Below, piece after piece: positions 1 through 12,139 of a stretch of 64,000 bases of DNA. Each line of letters opens with the position of its first letter. Position 1 is the stretch's first letter. Below the pieces are notes generated by a model, which was not told the DNA's origin, searched no databases, and saw only the letters and a list, made by a program, of their open reading frames with translations. Origin of the DNA: Lojkania enalia (taxonomy: Eukaryota; Ascomycota; Dothideomycetes; Pleosporales); assembly GCA_010094045.1 (NCBI GenBank), contig ML986705.1:88268-152267 (forward strand), written 5' to 3'. Position numbers and translations under genes: made by a program.

Positions 1-625
1 TTCCCTCCTCAGGTATTCCCAAATTTACTCTAAGCGACCTTCCGTCAAGTGACTACTTGGATCTGAGCGATCTCCTTCAGATCGCAAAAGGGCGAGATGG
101 TTAGATCCCCAGCCACAAGAACCCTCATCCAGAATGTCATGGGCAAAGAGACTAAAACGGACGATGTCGAACATCAGTCTCCATAATCAAGGATTGAAAA
201 TATTCGATAGTTTGCCGATGAAGCTCATGATGGAACAACTACCCCATTTAAATGTCCCATCGGCAGTAGACACGCCAAATGATATATCAGTTGGGATAGT
301 TCGGACGCCTAACTAGCTTAAAAATCCACTGAATTCCGCTGCAACATATTAGGAGCTCCCTTAGGTAGCGAAAGGACCTTACAATCGCGGTACTTACGAT
401 AGGTAGCTTCATCCATCGCAATAGAACCCGTGTCCACATTGACGTCGCTTCCCGCCCCATGAATGGCACTGAATTGGCATGTCCCTCGAGCCTGCTCTCC
501 TGTTCATATATGCCCATCAAGAAATTTCTCATTCGCAGTTTCCAAGAGCAAGCTATCCCCGAAATGCCTCCACCTACGATGGCAATTCGCCGTGGATGAG
601 CCTGTGGGACCCGGGCTGATGACAT
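1..625 (-). pseudogene. FAD-dependent amine-oxidase-like oxidoreductase, decayed, cut by left window edge
   Basis: The minus-strand reading begins at 625 and shows an N-terminal dinucleotide-binding motif VGGGISG at about residues 18-24, followed by EQESRLEGHANSV, which matches the E-x-R-x-GG-x-x-x-T region of flavin amine-oxidase-type proteins. Near 440 the frame breaks; the expected continuation VDTGSIAMDEATY is in a neighbouring frame. A donor-like gtaagt follows, and coding resumes at about 340 with PTDISFGVS and, further left, RFSLFAHDILDEG, to the window edge. Family members oxidise amine, fatty-acid or carotenoid-type substrates with FAD; this one cannot make a full protein as written because of the frameshift. 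The downstream part is outside the window. It lies head-to-head with the P450 relic, which could mean a former metabolic cluster, but that is inference. Confidence 0.6.
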
Positions 626-1157
626 TGGTATAAATTGGCTATTTCATCCATCAATATATGGAAAGGGCTAGTAGCGAAACAATTTAATAGATGTAGGTAT
701 TAACACATGGGCAGTTAGCTCTAATCTTATGTCAAGATTGCGCTCAATAGAGATACCTCGCGGCCTCCGATGTTGGCCTTTTCCCTCCTAGTGTCAACTT
801 AAGCAAGGGAAATAAACTGGAATTACATAGATATCCAGGACCGCTCACATCCGCCAAAGTTTCTGCCTAGGTTGTTGTGACTAGAGCAGGAGCTGCTTAC
901 ATGGAGTGAAACCGGGCTTTTCTGTACTCAGTATTTGTAACCCCTTTTTCCAGCATCCGTATCTAGAGTCCAAAATTCATGCGTTCCCGAACCAGTATTA
1001 CATGGGGGCATGAAATTGGCCTATGTCACATGCCGAGTCATATTTAGAAACTCGTTAGGAGTAGGTGGTACACGATCTATCTTCTCATGCCCTTTCTAGT
1101 GGTTGCATTGAACCGGCTGATGTGGCCCGGGTCTAGTTATTAATTAAACTTTAATGT
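626..1157. other. No recognisable gene
   Basis: Interval between the oxidoreductase relic and the P450 relic. I see only short stop-interrupted frames. The missing 5' two thirds of the P450 should lie just left of 1158, but I cannot recognise it here. Confidence 0.4.
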
Positions 1158-1637
1158 ATCAATGAAGCTATGCGCCTGCTTTCGCCGGCCTTTGGCGTCC
1201 ACTGGCGCGAGTACAAGACGGCAGGTGTTACAATCGGCAAGGAAGAATTGCCCTTGCCAGTCGGGAGCGACGTTGGAATGAGCATCGTCTCACTCTTTCG
1301 GGATTCCGGAATATTTCGCAATCCACTTCTCTCCTAGCCGGAGTGCTGGATATCGGGTACCTTGGCTGAAGCCGAGTACAATTTCGCCAAGGAGATGTTC
1401 ATGCCTTTTTTGATCAGCCCAAGGAATTGTGCCGGGAGCTATGTTGCTATCATAATTGCTAGCATCGCGTATACTCATGTAATAGTCAACTACGACTTCC
1501 GACTTGGTCGAAAGCATTCACAAGCTAATTTGTCCGCCAGGCTGAATGTACCCACCGAACCTGGAGCCGAGTCGGAGCTCAAGTTTGAAAACATTATTCC
1601 ATTGCTGGGCAGAAGAGCGGACGGTTATTTAATTTAG
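1158..1637 (+). pseudogene. Cytochrome P450, C-terminal fragment
   Basis: One plus frame carries the last third of a P450. It opens with the K-helix ExxR motif (INEAMRL, about 1158-1178), continues through the meander (GSDVGMSIVSLF) and reaches the haem-binding region MFMPFLISPRNCAG near 1395-1436, where Cys is the thiolate ligand; the usual FxxGxRxCxG is altered to FLISPRNCAG, so the first Gly is lost. An in-frame TAG at 1335-1337 sits where FxPERW is expected. The reading ends at a normal-looking stop at 1635-1637. The N-terminal membrane anchor and I-helix are missing. P450s are ER-bound monooxygenases; this copy is non-functional. The stop and the Gly change are transition-type, in keeping with RIP, though I have not measured an index. 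Confidence 0.75.
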
Positions 1638-3222
1638 GGAGCGAAAGAGATGTAACTAGACTCTACCGAAGGAGAATAACTTCGATTCGAGTGAGTAGCG
1701 AACGCAAAAATCGAGCGCAAATCCTAAGAAAGTTGCGAAAACCAGCTAGGATTGCCCGTAGGGCTAAGGCCGTGTATCAGCTAAGGGAAAAAGGGTACAT
1801 CAATGCCAAGGCCACATGAAAGTCGAGGCTTCAAGCTTTTGCTTTCTCGTTGCTTTCCACATAACTGATGTTGTGTTGGCCTGGCGCTTCTATATCTGGA
1901 GGGGTTTGCCTCAGGAAATGGAGGCCTCTAAGCCAGCAATTTTTTAGCATAGGAAAATCTTTGGATCCATGGTTAATCCATGTTCACTACATAATCGTTG
2001 TCAACAATAAGTAGCTTTCCACATCCCGATTTTATTTCACTCTGAACATCTCAACCCTCACCCCCCTTATTCTGCCTGCTCTCTCCTATGCACGGTAGAT
2101 CTATGCCTACTGCCTCGTTACACTATTCCTCAATGTCAGAACGAAGGCAAGTATACTCCACAATGCTCCCATTCTGCGCTTTACTAATGGGAACTTCAAC
2201 GGGTGTCATTACCCGTCTTAGGTGGATTAACCTTCTTCATTGCATTTGTTTAGAGTCTCTAGTGCTATCATTCTCATAGCCTTTCGAAAACTTCGAGAAC
2301 AGCGCTCTCAGGGTTCGTGGAAGCTCAATCTCTCCATCTTCGCTCCAGAAGGCCACGTCACACCGCCAACACTTCATTGATACGCACACCGATGTTACGA
2401 TGGAAGCGTCAAGCTAAGGATGTATCTTTGTTCCAGGCTGCTACATTGCGAATGACTACAGCATGAACAATCAAGAGAACGGCTCATATCTGCGGCGCCT
2501 TATTCTGCTCGAACAGAATATTCATTTGGTAGACTGAGATTTGCGATATCTCGCCATATGGCGTAGCCAAACTCAACAACCCCCGCCGCGTCTGTCTTGT
2601 CGGGTTACTCCAATACGCCTATATTGCGCCCCGCTCCTTTCGAATCTGCTGAACTAATCCTTCAGGTGATGATGGTCATTCACAGCGTGATGCTGGGCTG
2701 TCCCCGGCGCCCACATCGCGCCCTGGTTACAGGGGGATGCTCCGCCTCACGAGGCATATAGCGTTGCTGTAGCATGGGAATGCAGCCAGCAAGGGGCTAA
2801 TACTTGGAAGCGGGCATTTTACAGCTCGGAGATGGTCTTGGGCATGCTACGGGAGGCCAACGAAACCCTGAAGTCCAATCGCCAGATGAGCTAGGCCGAC
2901 TCTTGATCGATGAGGCCATATACGCCGCTTAGGAGAGCGATACGCGGCCATTTCTGAGACACCCATGCCGACGGGCCCCGAATTCATTCGCCTTCCCGGC
3001 AGACAGCCCCCCGTACTACCCGCTACGATTTCTTCTGCGATGTGTGCGGCATTTGTGCAGGCTCTTCGTGATCGTCGTTCTCGGGCGGCCGTGTTGACCG
3101 CGACATATAAAGCGATACTCAGTCCGGAGAGGGAGCTACTTAAGACTCTTCACAACCAAAGCCACCAGACCAAAATGGTCTCCTCTTACAGCACATTTTA
3201 GCCTCTTCGTTTCCTATGAAAA
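1638..3222. other. Mostly empty; possible decayed coding near 2680-2900 (+)
   Basis: No complete gene is visible. Around 2680-2900 a plus frame stays open for about 60 codons and reads plausibly protein-like (APPHEAYSVAVAWE, then MVLGMLREANETL) before stops appear. I do not recognise the family. The ORFs at 2088-2279 and 2965-3201 have no recognisable domain. Confidence 0.3.
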
Positions 3223-5160
3223 TTGTTTCCATACGTTCCTCAAACGCCCAAGCCTAAGCCAAAATCCAAGGCTAGACTAATGGATACAACCAAGACGGTA
3301 GAGCACAGTCGTTTAGGAGTCGGCTTCTCCAAAGATAGTGGGGAATGGTTCCATATTGATGATTTCCCAATGCCGGATTCAAACGCATCGCGTTTTTTCG
3401 GCCGGGAAGTAGCCGGCGTAGATGCGGTCGTGTCTCGGTGCCGCCTATGAATCGGAGAAGCCAAAACATTGCCAATCTGGCCAGGAATCGCTTGACGGAG
3501 GAGAGGCGGGCCACGCTACAAGAGTTTTGACGAATCCGGCTCTGAACGGTTCGTTTGGCGGAAGCAGTCTGGGTAAGTATGTGAGTAGATTGCGGTGCTA
3601 ATTTACTAATTTCTAATAGAATATCCTTAATTTTAGAGAGCAACGCAGCCGATGAGGACCACAGTACAACGCAAGTCAAGCCTAGTAACGGAGTGTTAGG
3701 CACCGAAGTTCTCTTTGATGTCGACGTGACGAGTAGATTGCCGTTAATACGCAAACGAACACGCCGTTCATCTGGTGCAGTATAATCTCTTGCACCGAGG
3801 TGTCGGACATTATGTCAAACCGGAGCTAGAAGACCCTCGTTTAGCGAAGTAGCAAAGGTCATCTGAGCGAGGGTTAGGGAGCCTCATACTCGATCATGTG
3901 CCTACACCCAAGCAACCGCCTCTGCTCACCCCCATCAGCCCAAGTCCCCGCCCCAGAATCAGCAGTAAGTCTAGCCCTGACCACTTCGATAATGGTAGTC
4001 AAGGTGGTGACACCGGAAGCTCAGTCTCATCCCCAAACAATATTGAGAATGGTGATGGCGCACATGCTCAGGGAATAGTAGAAAAGCTACTCCCTTCCCT
4101 AAGACAATCCATCTCTCCTTTCGAAGGAGTAGAGGGAAAAAATAGAAAACGCAGTGATTATGAAGCCGGAGAAAGCCACGAGGACCACTTATCAGTTAGA
4201 CGACGAGGCTGCACGAATAGCTCTCCAGATACGCAAGCAGGAAGGAGAGTGAACAACTGTGGACCTAGCGTCAACGTGACTTATCAGATAACGGATCTCA
4301 CGTATTGTCATGTGCCAGAGGGCTCGTCAATCGTGATAGCAATTATGCGATATAGTGAGTCGAAATTTATATCTCAACCCGATAGCCCTAGAGAACAAGC
4401 TCGTTGGTGGTGACGGCGAAGTCATCCGCATGACATAGCTATCGTCTAATTCGTGAATGCTACTGGGGTAATGATATGCCGATTGTGTGTTAAGTGCATG
4501 TAACCGCAAAGGCTTAACGCTGCGTAACAGTAGCCGGACGAGTACTCCCCTCGGTGATAACACTAACCACGCAGATGACGGCAACGAAGAGGACGAGGAA
4601 GGCTCTGGCGAATACAGGTCTCATGGTTCTGGCAGTGGTCAGTGACCCGGTAGAGACGATATGCGTTCCCGCAAACGAACGCGTGTACCATGGTTGAAGT
4701 CGGACGAACTGTGGTTGCTCGCATACAAAGTTATGAATATGGAGTGGAAGGATATATTTGAACTCTCTCCCGGATCGAACCTCAGGCGCCGTACGGACGC
4801 TGGTACATGCTGCGTGGGAGTGACTCCCGTACGCCGAAAACGATACCGGTACGTCGGCCTTGGAGTGGCCAGAGTTAAATACTCTATTAGCAGCCGCGAT
4901 CTCCTGAAAACTACTTTTCTAAGTATGAGAGATGACGACGACGGCAAATTGAGGGACAAGTGGGAATGCTTTCTGGCCAATACTGATAGCCACAAGCGCC
5001 ATGAGCGGGGCGAGAAACGAAAGCGGCTTCTAGAAGAGGAAGTCCTATCCTCCCGCGCTTCACCTAAGCTGCCCTCAAGACGAGTACGAACAACTGAAAG
5101 TCAATTTAGAATACGATCAGCAAGGCTCAGACTAAGGACTAGAGGGAGCTGTGGGACGTA
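3223..5160 (+). pseudogene. Nuclear protein with SANT/Myb-like domain, decayed
   Basis: Several plus-strand pieces read in order as one protein: a basic N-terminal stretch (from 3234), a segment ending at a donor-like gtaagt (3572) with an intron-like TACTAAT and acceptor tag near 3619, a Ser/Pro/Asn-rich region (3898-4360), an acidic Asp/Glu/Gly-rich run (about 4570-4640) and, at 4661 onward, RKRTRVPWLKSDELWLLAY followed by MEWKDIF. The last is the W-x(n)-D/E-x-x-L-L start of a SANT/Myb helix bundle; its third helix (GRWYMLRG) is in a different frame, so a frameshift lies near 4770-4790. Stops at 3448-3450, about 4411 and about 4643 break it further. SANT/Myb proteins bind DNA or histone tails in the nucleus. 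Genes of this type are reported as passengers of large fungal mobile elements (Starships), but no captain recombinase is seen here. Confidence 0.5.
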
Positions 5161-5412
5161 GTGAGAGCGAACTCTCGTGTTGTTCGGGTTGGCAATGTCA
5201 GCAGTAGCAATTAGGGAGCCAATGCTTAGAGGGCCATCCAAGAAGGGCGTGTATCACCCATCTAGGCATCTTACATGTCACATAACTAATACAATTGGCG
5301 TACTCGTTTTAACACCACTTCGTGCAGCCCACTCGCTCAACTAAGCCTATAGCAACTTTTCGCGAAGTAATAGACGAACTCCCTTGCAACCAAGTTCCCA
5401 TCTATCGCTGTC

Positions 5413-5784
5413 CTACTTTTTCAAATCCTTCTCTAGATCGTCAAACAGTTGCTCAACAGCTTTACGAGCGTCTGTATCCCCAATGGGCATATCAGCCTGG
5501 GCCCAAACTTTATGAGAATCTTTGTCTGCTAGCTGTTTCAAAGTCTTATCGTCCGCCCCTTTGTTAACCTGGAACTTGTATCGTTTATACTGTTTCCCAT
5601 TCTTGGTGAATGCTTCGCCATTATCTAATCGTGAACCGATTTTCTTGTCGTTATTTCCTGATTGAGCTGGGGCAGCCCTCGTACCCGCAGTTCCTTGCCC
5701 GTTTGCTATCTTCTGCACGCGCGAATTGCTCTGGAAGACCCAAGTTTTGAGACTTTCGAGGGATGACTTTAGTGCCCGACTCAT
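5413..5784 (-). CDS. Hypothetical protein, 123 aa
   Basis: An uninterrupted minus-strand ORF from ATG at 5784 to TAG at 5413. The product is basic and hydrophilic with no signal peptide or membrane segment. It has a Gln/Ala/Gly-rich linker at about residues 28-45 and a central lysine-rich part (GKQYKRYKFQVNK), ending in a charged helix-like tail (EQLFDDLEKDLKK). I do not recognise the family. Its lack of stops in a region rich in pseudogenes, and its normal codon mix, argue that it is real, but at this length that is not proof. No intron is needed. The neighbours (SANT relic, AIM9-like gene) give no functional clue. Confidence 0.5.
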   Translation of the reverse strand: MSRALKSSLESLKTWVFQSNSRVQKIANGQGTAGTRAAPAQSGNNDKKIGSRLDNGEAFTKNGKQYKRYKFQVNKGADDKTLKQLADKDSHKVWAQADMPIGDTDARKAVEQLFDDLEKDLKK

Positions 5785-6388
5785 GGTGACTAGATCGGTT
5801 CAGTCGGATAATTGATAGAAATGATCCGGTGGGAAACTGATATACTTACTATGCAAGAGGTTGAAGAAGCTTTGGATGTAAGTGAATTCGATAGCTAAAG
5901 GCCTATGTTCCTGTATCGGCAATTAGTATGGGAATAAGTAGATGGGGAGGTGGATGGGGGGGTGGAAGAACGGACTGTGCAAATTGGAAGGTAGTAATGA
6001 TGCGATGGAACGCTCGTGTGATCACTATGCTGGCATTAAGACTTTGGTGAAGGGAAGGCTCTTTATAGCACTTCTATTACGGCTACGGGGTGTTCTCCCC
6101 AAGTTTGCGCGCGGCAAGAGGCTCGAGGTTTCATCCATGGCTGGCAATGCGACTGGTTGGTTGATTGGTTGGTTGATTCAATTTGGTGGATTATACACAG
6201 GGGCTTGGGGCTATGAAGCCCCAGATCCTGGCGTGGGGCCGAAAGTGCAAGATGGCGACTGGAGTGCTTGACGCGCGCTAATTGACGAGTTCTTGGCGAT
6301 GCTAAATTTTTCGCGAACAAATGGTCTTCCCAGGACACGCCCATCATCAGTCATATGTGATCACACTTGGAAATATTTGTTGAGGATT
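5785..6388. other. Intergenic, divergent promoter region
   Basis: Shared 5' region of the 123-aa ORF (minus) and the phosphotransferase-fold gene (plus). It contains a short tandem of GGTTGATT-type units at about 6153-6179 and a direct-repeat-like G-rich tract at 5941-5965. I identified no certain core promoter element. Confidence 0.4.
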
Positions 6389-8254
6389 ATGCAGAAAAGA
6401 GCTATTTTAATCAGATACGCCCGCCATTGGAACGTATTAAGCAAGAGAACCATGGGAACCCAAGACTCCTCTCCTCGGCCAGTCTCACGAGCGTTGCTAC
6501 CTGGTAAATTATCCCGTGCCGAAAGCGTTGGTCGTATTACTTATTTAATCAGACCTGAAGTATAGTGATGATCTCTTCAATTATACTCGAGGTCGCTTTG
6601 TTTGTGATGAAGAATATGAGATGTCGCAGCGCCAAGTCCGCTTCAATGTCAACGAGCTAGCTCGTTGCGCCGCCGAAGCTATCGGAGCGAAATCATGTGT
6701 TAGCATTGAAAAGTATCCCGATGGCATGTACAACAAGAGCATGCTTCTCACCATGGACAATGGCTCTCAAGTTGTAGCCAAAGTTCCAAATCCAAATGCT
6801 GGCATACCTCATTTTACCACTGCAAGCGAAGTTGCGACAATGGATTTTGTACGCTTCGTCTCAAGAATCATTGTGTGCAGGTACGTTAACTAACGTACTA
6901 CAGGCACGGAATGCTTTGGGAACTCCCGTTCCCAGAGTCTTGGCTTGGAGTTCCAAGGCCCAGGAGAATCCCGTTGGTGCAGAATATATCATCATGGAGA
7001 AGGTTCCAGGAATTGAGCTAGAACGGGTTTGGCCAAGTATGAATATCAAAGACAGACTTGCTCTTATCAAGACCATTGCTGGCTTCCAGAAAGCCTGGAC
7101 CTCAGTTTCCTTCAAGAAGTTCGGGAGTCTATATTACGCAAAAGATCTAGACGAATCAACTGGAAATGGGCCACTATACGTCGATGCAAATGGGATCGAT
7201 ATCATAGATGAAAAATTCGCTATTGGCCCATCTACAGGACGCGAATCAATCGACAACGGGAGAGCGACTATCAATTTTGATAGAGGACCATGTAAGATTT
7301 CCGTCTTTGAAAAGGAGCTCCTTTGACTGATAAGGGCAAGGGAACTCTTTAGAGGAATATCACAGTGCAATTGGACATCGAGAAATCGCCTGCGTTAGTC
7401 AGCTGCCTCATTTGCCCAAGTCTCCAATAACTCTTTGCGGCCCGGGAACCTACCAGCCAACAAGAGCAAGAAAGCTTAGGGCCTTGCACTGCTATCTCAA
7501 GTTGATCAGATTCCTCCTCCCTACAGATCGAACTATTTCATCGGCGCATCTCTGGCATGGCGACCTACATGTTGCTAACATCTTCGTGAATCCTTCGGAA
7601 CCTACCGAAGTTGTGGGCCTTATAGATTGGCAATCTGCCGAATTATCTCCTCTCTACTTCCATGCCCGCCAACCCCATATCCTCGACTATGATGGCCCGC
7701 CTGTCTCTGGTTTAGAGCGGCCACAGCCACCAAAAGATATGGAAAAGCTTGAGGCAAACGCAAAGAAGCATGCAGAGACTTTATATCTACAGCAATCACT
7801 CTGTTCTCTCTACAACACTCTGACTCACTATCAAAACCCACAACTTTACGCTGCGCTTGAGTTCCAGCAAACGACGAGCTACCTACTTCTACTCCTAGCT
7901 CGTAACCTCCTCATTGATGGGGAAGCAACCTACCTCTTGCAAGTGGCTGAGTTAGAGGCAACATGGGACGCTCTTCCTGGGACTAAAGGCTGGACTTATC
8001 CATTCTCCTTTTCACCAAAAGAACGGGAAGAAATTGAGGCTGACGTTGAAGGCGTGGTGCGCGGTATGGAAGCGATGCGTTCAATTAGGGAGAATATGGG
8101 TGAATTATTTCCTGAGCAGGGAATAGTGAGGCAAGACCAATACGAAGAGACGCTAGACGCATTAGCGCAGATGAAGGACCAGGTTATTAAGAAATTTGCT
8201 AGCACTGAGCAGGAGAAAGAGATCTGGCAGAAGATGTGGCCTTTCGGAACTTGA
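6389..8254 (+). CDS. Aminoglycoside-phosphotransferase-fold protein, AIM9-like, 570 aa
   Basis: Four exons give one open frame: 6389-6503, 6553-6848, 6904-7291, 7341-8254. The introns (49, 55, 49 bp) all have GT...AG ends, the second with CTAAC just upstream of its acceptor, and all junctions keep frame (G|AC, TTT|GCA, T|GG). The N-terminus MQKRAILIRYARHWNVLSKR is rich in Arg/Lys and lacks acidic residues, as in a mitochondrial presequence. The kinase-like core follows: a Lys in QVVAKVP for nucleotide binding, the Brenner motif HGDLHVAN at about residues 339-346 with catalytic Asp341, and the IDWQ metal-binding motif with Asp362. The order and length fit the fungal phosphotransferase family related to yeast Aim9 (altered inheritance of mitochondria), whose substrate is unknown. 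ATG 6389 was chosen because it begins the presequence and is in frame with exon 2. It is intact, unlike most of its neighbours. Confidence 0.85.
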
Positions 8255-8999
8255 GAGTTTACTTGGATGCTACGATATGGCAATGGAAAGCCATGGCGCT
8301 GGAATCGGCTGATCAGTGAGATGCGTTGAAAAATGACTCCTGTAATAATACGCATTCTAATATTACTTCGAATGACTTTGTATAAAATGGCAGACCAAAT
8401 GAGGGAAGGCGCTTGAGTAGAGGGTAGGGTATCGACTCCAGTCGTAGTAAGATATTCTCGGTTTCAGCTCTCTTATTCCAGCCTCTTCCTCTTCCTCTAT
8501 GGAGTCTTCATCACCTACGGAACTCTTAGCGCACAACATAGATCGAAATCTCACTTCAATCTACTAGATACACCATAGAACTAACGTTCTATTTCATCGT
8601 GTGAAATTTCAAGCGTATCTTGCATCTTTTTCACGACAGCTTCTTCTGCTCCTTTGGGCATTTCGTCGATTACACTGCAAACAAATTCAAAGAATAAATA
8701 TTCGGGGTCTTCTTTTCTCGTTCCTTATTTGACTCCATCTATAGCACTTTGGGATCGATCAAGAAACTTATCCACAACTGCTTCATTCCCACTCTTATTG
8801 ATGAGATATTTCCCTAGTGATTGCCGATTGGTAAAAAGATTCTTCGCTTATGTATCCTAGAGGATGCTCAGGCAAGCTTTAAGAAAATTGAAGGGCATGA
8901 TTAATCTGTGGAATCTACTGGGTAGTGTTGGCGAGTTCTGTTATTTCAAAAAAGAGGCGACGCGGGGAGTGAAGCAAGCGATATAGTTCAACGCCAGGC
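8255..8999. other. No recognisable gene
   Basis: 3' flank of the AIM9-like gene. Only short overlapping frames on both strands; nothing with a domain. Confidence 0.4.
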
Positions 9000-9850
9000 A
9001 GCAGTCTTGGCAAACACGGCGGGGACCAGAATGGGACCCTTTATATCTGATGTGGCGTCAACCGCTCCCACACATAAGGGCAGCAAGGAACAATGGCCCC
9101 GACTAGGAAATGCCCTGCCTGAAGACACCGAAGTCAATGCAATTCTGAGTTCTTGTACCACAAACTTAACGCTAGAAATATGGTTCTGGAAGCTGTCTCG
9201 CCCGCGGAACTTAGAACGCAGGGTGGGGTGCATACGGAAATCGGGTCAAACCATTTAATCCAGCTGAGCTATGACCGCACCACTTCCGAGAAGAGTGAAG
9301 CCACAAGCGTTACGACGCTACCTACCGAAGCCAAAAAAGAGCTAATTCGATCGAGGAATCAAGAACTTCACTTAACCCGATCACAGCATAGGATGATAAA
9401 CCAAAGAATATTATCGTAGACGACAATGGGGAACAGCCCATTATTATCGATGATGACTTAGACTAGGGTGTGAATCTCGACGAGGGGAATGAGAGGGACA
9501 GTGATAACGACGTCGACATTAAGAATAAGAACCTCCAGTCAAAAAGAGGTTGCCCGAGTCATCGCTCTAATGGGATGGTTAATTGGACGACCAAGAAATA
9601 TGAAGAGGAAAGCACGATGGCACTTTCCTTAGAGTGGGAGGAGGTATAACGGCGGTGGTTTGCGGTATCAGGCTTCAGGAAAGTCAATCGAATATGGCGA
9701 TTCTGGGCACTTGAGGCGAAGATGGAGCGTGCACGTCAGCGCTTATGAAAGCGGTCGGGGTTCCTTACGTTCCGGGCAAGCACGCAAGCTTTGCACCAAG
9801 TGGTTCAGAATTCAAGAGATGGTAACGGGAATAGTCAAAGCTGGAGATAA
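9000..9850 (+). pseudogene. Decayed coding region of unknown nuclear-type protein
   Basis: Plus-strand frames alternate but read with a coherent composition: KKELIRSRNQELHLTR around 9335-9380, then an acidic run (IIVDDNGEQPIIIDDDLD, 9408-9464) ending at a TAG, then a mixed-charge stretch with KKYEEESTMALSLEWEEV (about 9592-9645). Next comes a helix-like segment near 9700-9750 with ALEAKMERARQRL. The acidic and basic blocks suggest a nuclear protein or a transposon accessory protein. Stops and frame changes exclude a product as written. I do not recognise a family, and part of this could be chance. Confidence 0.3.
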
Positions 9851-10259
9851 TTAATTTTTCAACAAATATGAAAAGTTTTATGAACTTCCACTCCGATTAA
9901 GTAACAAGCTACCACTATGAATAAATGAAAATAGTGGGTGGGCCGCACATCACAGCTTGCAACCAAAGTCCACCTAAGCGGTTTCGACGGTTTATGACAA
10001 CTTCTGACTGAAGAAAGGAGGGTGCTACAGGAATTACCATGCTATCGTACCCCAGCAATTACATCACTTGCGATTCAAAGCTTCACCTCATGTGCTACAT
10101 TCGTTCTTTCCCAATGATTCCTACCTCTCTCCTTCCTTCTTTATGTTAGTAACTATAAGTTACCCTGAAGAGTATATGTCACGGATGCCCTACCTGAGTC
10201 GTGTGACAACGCTCGCAAAGAGTAGGTACATGAAACCGACTTCGACCGCCTGTATAGCG
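9851..10259. other. No recognisable gene
   Basis: 3' flank of the lipase gene, with no structure that I can support. Confidence 0.4.
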
Positions 10260-12139
10260 TTAGTACAGGGTTTTATCTTTAGGCGTAGAGACGACTATGG
10301 TAAGGCTCTGTGGATAGGAGCCTACCGTATTCTCAGACGTAAAAACGCCGATTTGGTCTGCGTGATCAATCGTCGCATTTTCTCCCAAATACCAGTACTT
10401 TCGTTTCGCACTAGCCATATCTTTCATATCAATTCCTGGCCCCGGAAAAGGACCTGCTCCATATTCGGCACTCACAGGTCCACTCATTGACTTGGTATTT
10501 ACAATACCATCATTCCTTTGGTATTCCTCTGACGTAATGTGGTCCAGGACCCGTGATCCTTGTTGGTCCAGCTGGTAACCACCCATGGCGTAAGCAGGAA
10601 CAGCGATTGCTGGTAACATGTCTGCACGAGGGACTTGGCTTCCGGGACGCGGAATACGAGAGAAGTAATTCATACTTCCGAGGTGCCTATTAGCGACGTC
10701 TGTGAGCCATGCCGCAAAGTCCCTGAGTTGTGGAAGGAAAGGGAGTTGTGAGAAGATTTGGAAAACACTTGACAAGGCTCTACCCCCCACGCCAAATGGA
10801 TTAAAGACCTCATTGAGTGGAAAGAGAGCAAGGAATTCATTGACATCTTGTTGACCAAGAGTACGATTGGGGAATGGATTCGTCGCGCAGAAGGCCATGG
10901 TAAAGTAGTAAGTATGCTCTGACGGGTCTGGAGCAAAGTCGTTGAGGCTGGCCACACCCAGGATGCTATTATCATGAAGTCCATGGAGGTTAGAGTTCCA
11001 CCAAAACGGGACAATGTTGGAAAGCCGAGTGTGCATGGCGCTCAATGACTCATCTTCTAGCCTGTAAAAGCCCCAATGATCGAGCTGTAAGTCGTAAAAT
11101 CTAGATCTTGGAGGATCAAATGACGTTGACCAGACTAATCGCGTAAGAGCTTCCAAGAAATTCGGCGGAAGAAGATTCTACAAATCATTTTCTCAACTTA
11201 TCTTGTTCGGCTGACCGATCTTAGGAATCGACTACGTACCTGTACCACATCCGTCACGGTCGTCCCTTTGTAAGGCGTGCCGATTGTAACAACTGACCCG
11301 ACCCAGTCTTGATGATTCTCGGTTGGGAAATCCGGACCTGGGAATAAATCTGTGTGTGTGCCTGTAAGCAGCTCTATAAGATAACGGACACTGTTCCCTC
11401 CTTGTGAATGACAGACGAAATGGACTGGCCGCTCCTTGCCCCACGCCCAATCCCAGTTATCTGGAAAATCACCGAAGAGTACAGGTCGCCAAGTCCACGC
11501 ACGTTGTAGAAATCCAAGAGGCGCAGCTGGATGCTGGCTACCATAGTTGATGTTTATTCTTGTAGGAACATCAGTAGGAAGGTCATAGCCCCTATATATT
11601 GATTATTACATATAATACGGGCAATTTGGCACTCGATACCTTACCTATCGGTCCCGTTGTTGATGTTTCTAAGCTGTGTCCAAATTTCGCATGCACGCTC
11701 CCGATTACTCGACACAGGTCCAATCCTGGCAACAATGACTTTATACCCAGCCCGAGCCAATATTGCCGGTAGGTTTTCAAATCCTCCCCAGTAGTTGATG
11801 GTTCCGAAAAGTGGCCGTCCCCAGCCACTAAATCCGGATACTACCCCAAGAAACTTAGTCAAGCTATCTGATTGTCAGATCTGGTATAGACATCTCACCT
11901 AACACGATTGGGTCGTCAAGGTTCTGAGTCTGGCCTTGCATTGAATTTGCCAATTCCCTTAGGGCTTGAATTCCATCATTTCCAGAGCTGATTGGGATAT
12001 CACTAGGAAAAGAGCCTTCGTGTTCCTTGGGGTCATGTTCAGAAGTGGTCCTCGAGAGCGTTCCGAACGATGGTGACCGCTCTCCCAAACGTACCTGAAT
12101 CAAATGGGAAAAGATTTCCGCATCCATAGCGGAAGACAT
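10260..12139 (-). CDS. Alpha/beta-hydrolase lipase, 568 aa
   Basis: Four minus-strand exons splice to one frame: 12139-11899, 11840-11645, 11591-11240, 11177-10260. The introns are 58, 53 and 62 bp; the first has TTGACTAAG before its acceptor and joins PIVL to VSGFSGWGR, the oxyanion-hole strand of bacterial family I.5-type lipases. The nucleophile elbow is CHSQGGN with Ser at about residue 208. The acid is Asp of NDGIVNT at about 486 and the His of DHADQIG at about 535 completes the triad; all three are present. No N-terminal signal peptide is evident, so an intracellular or lipid-droplet site is possible, unless a further 5' exon was missed. Expected activity is hydrolysis of acylglycerol esters. 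It is convergent with nothing close, and intact amid decayed DNA. ATG 12139 is the only one I can support. Confidence 0.85.

Noticed and set aside
11868..11898. 31-bp intron in the lipase gene using the first CAG acceptor
   Set aside because: Too short for a fungal intron; the next TAG acceptor (11841) gives 58 bp, a proper branch site and the expected PIVL-VSGFSGWGR junction.
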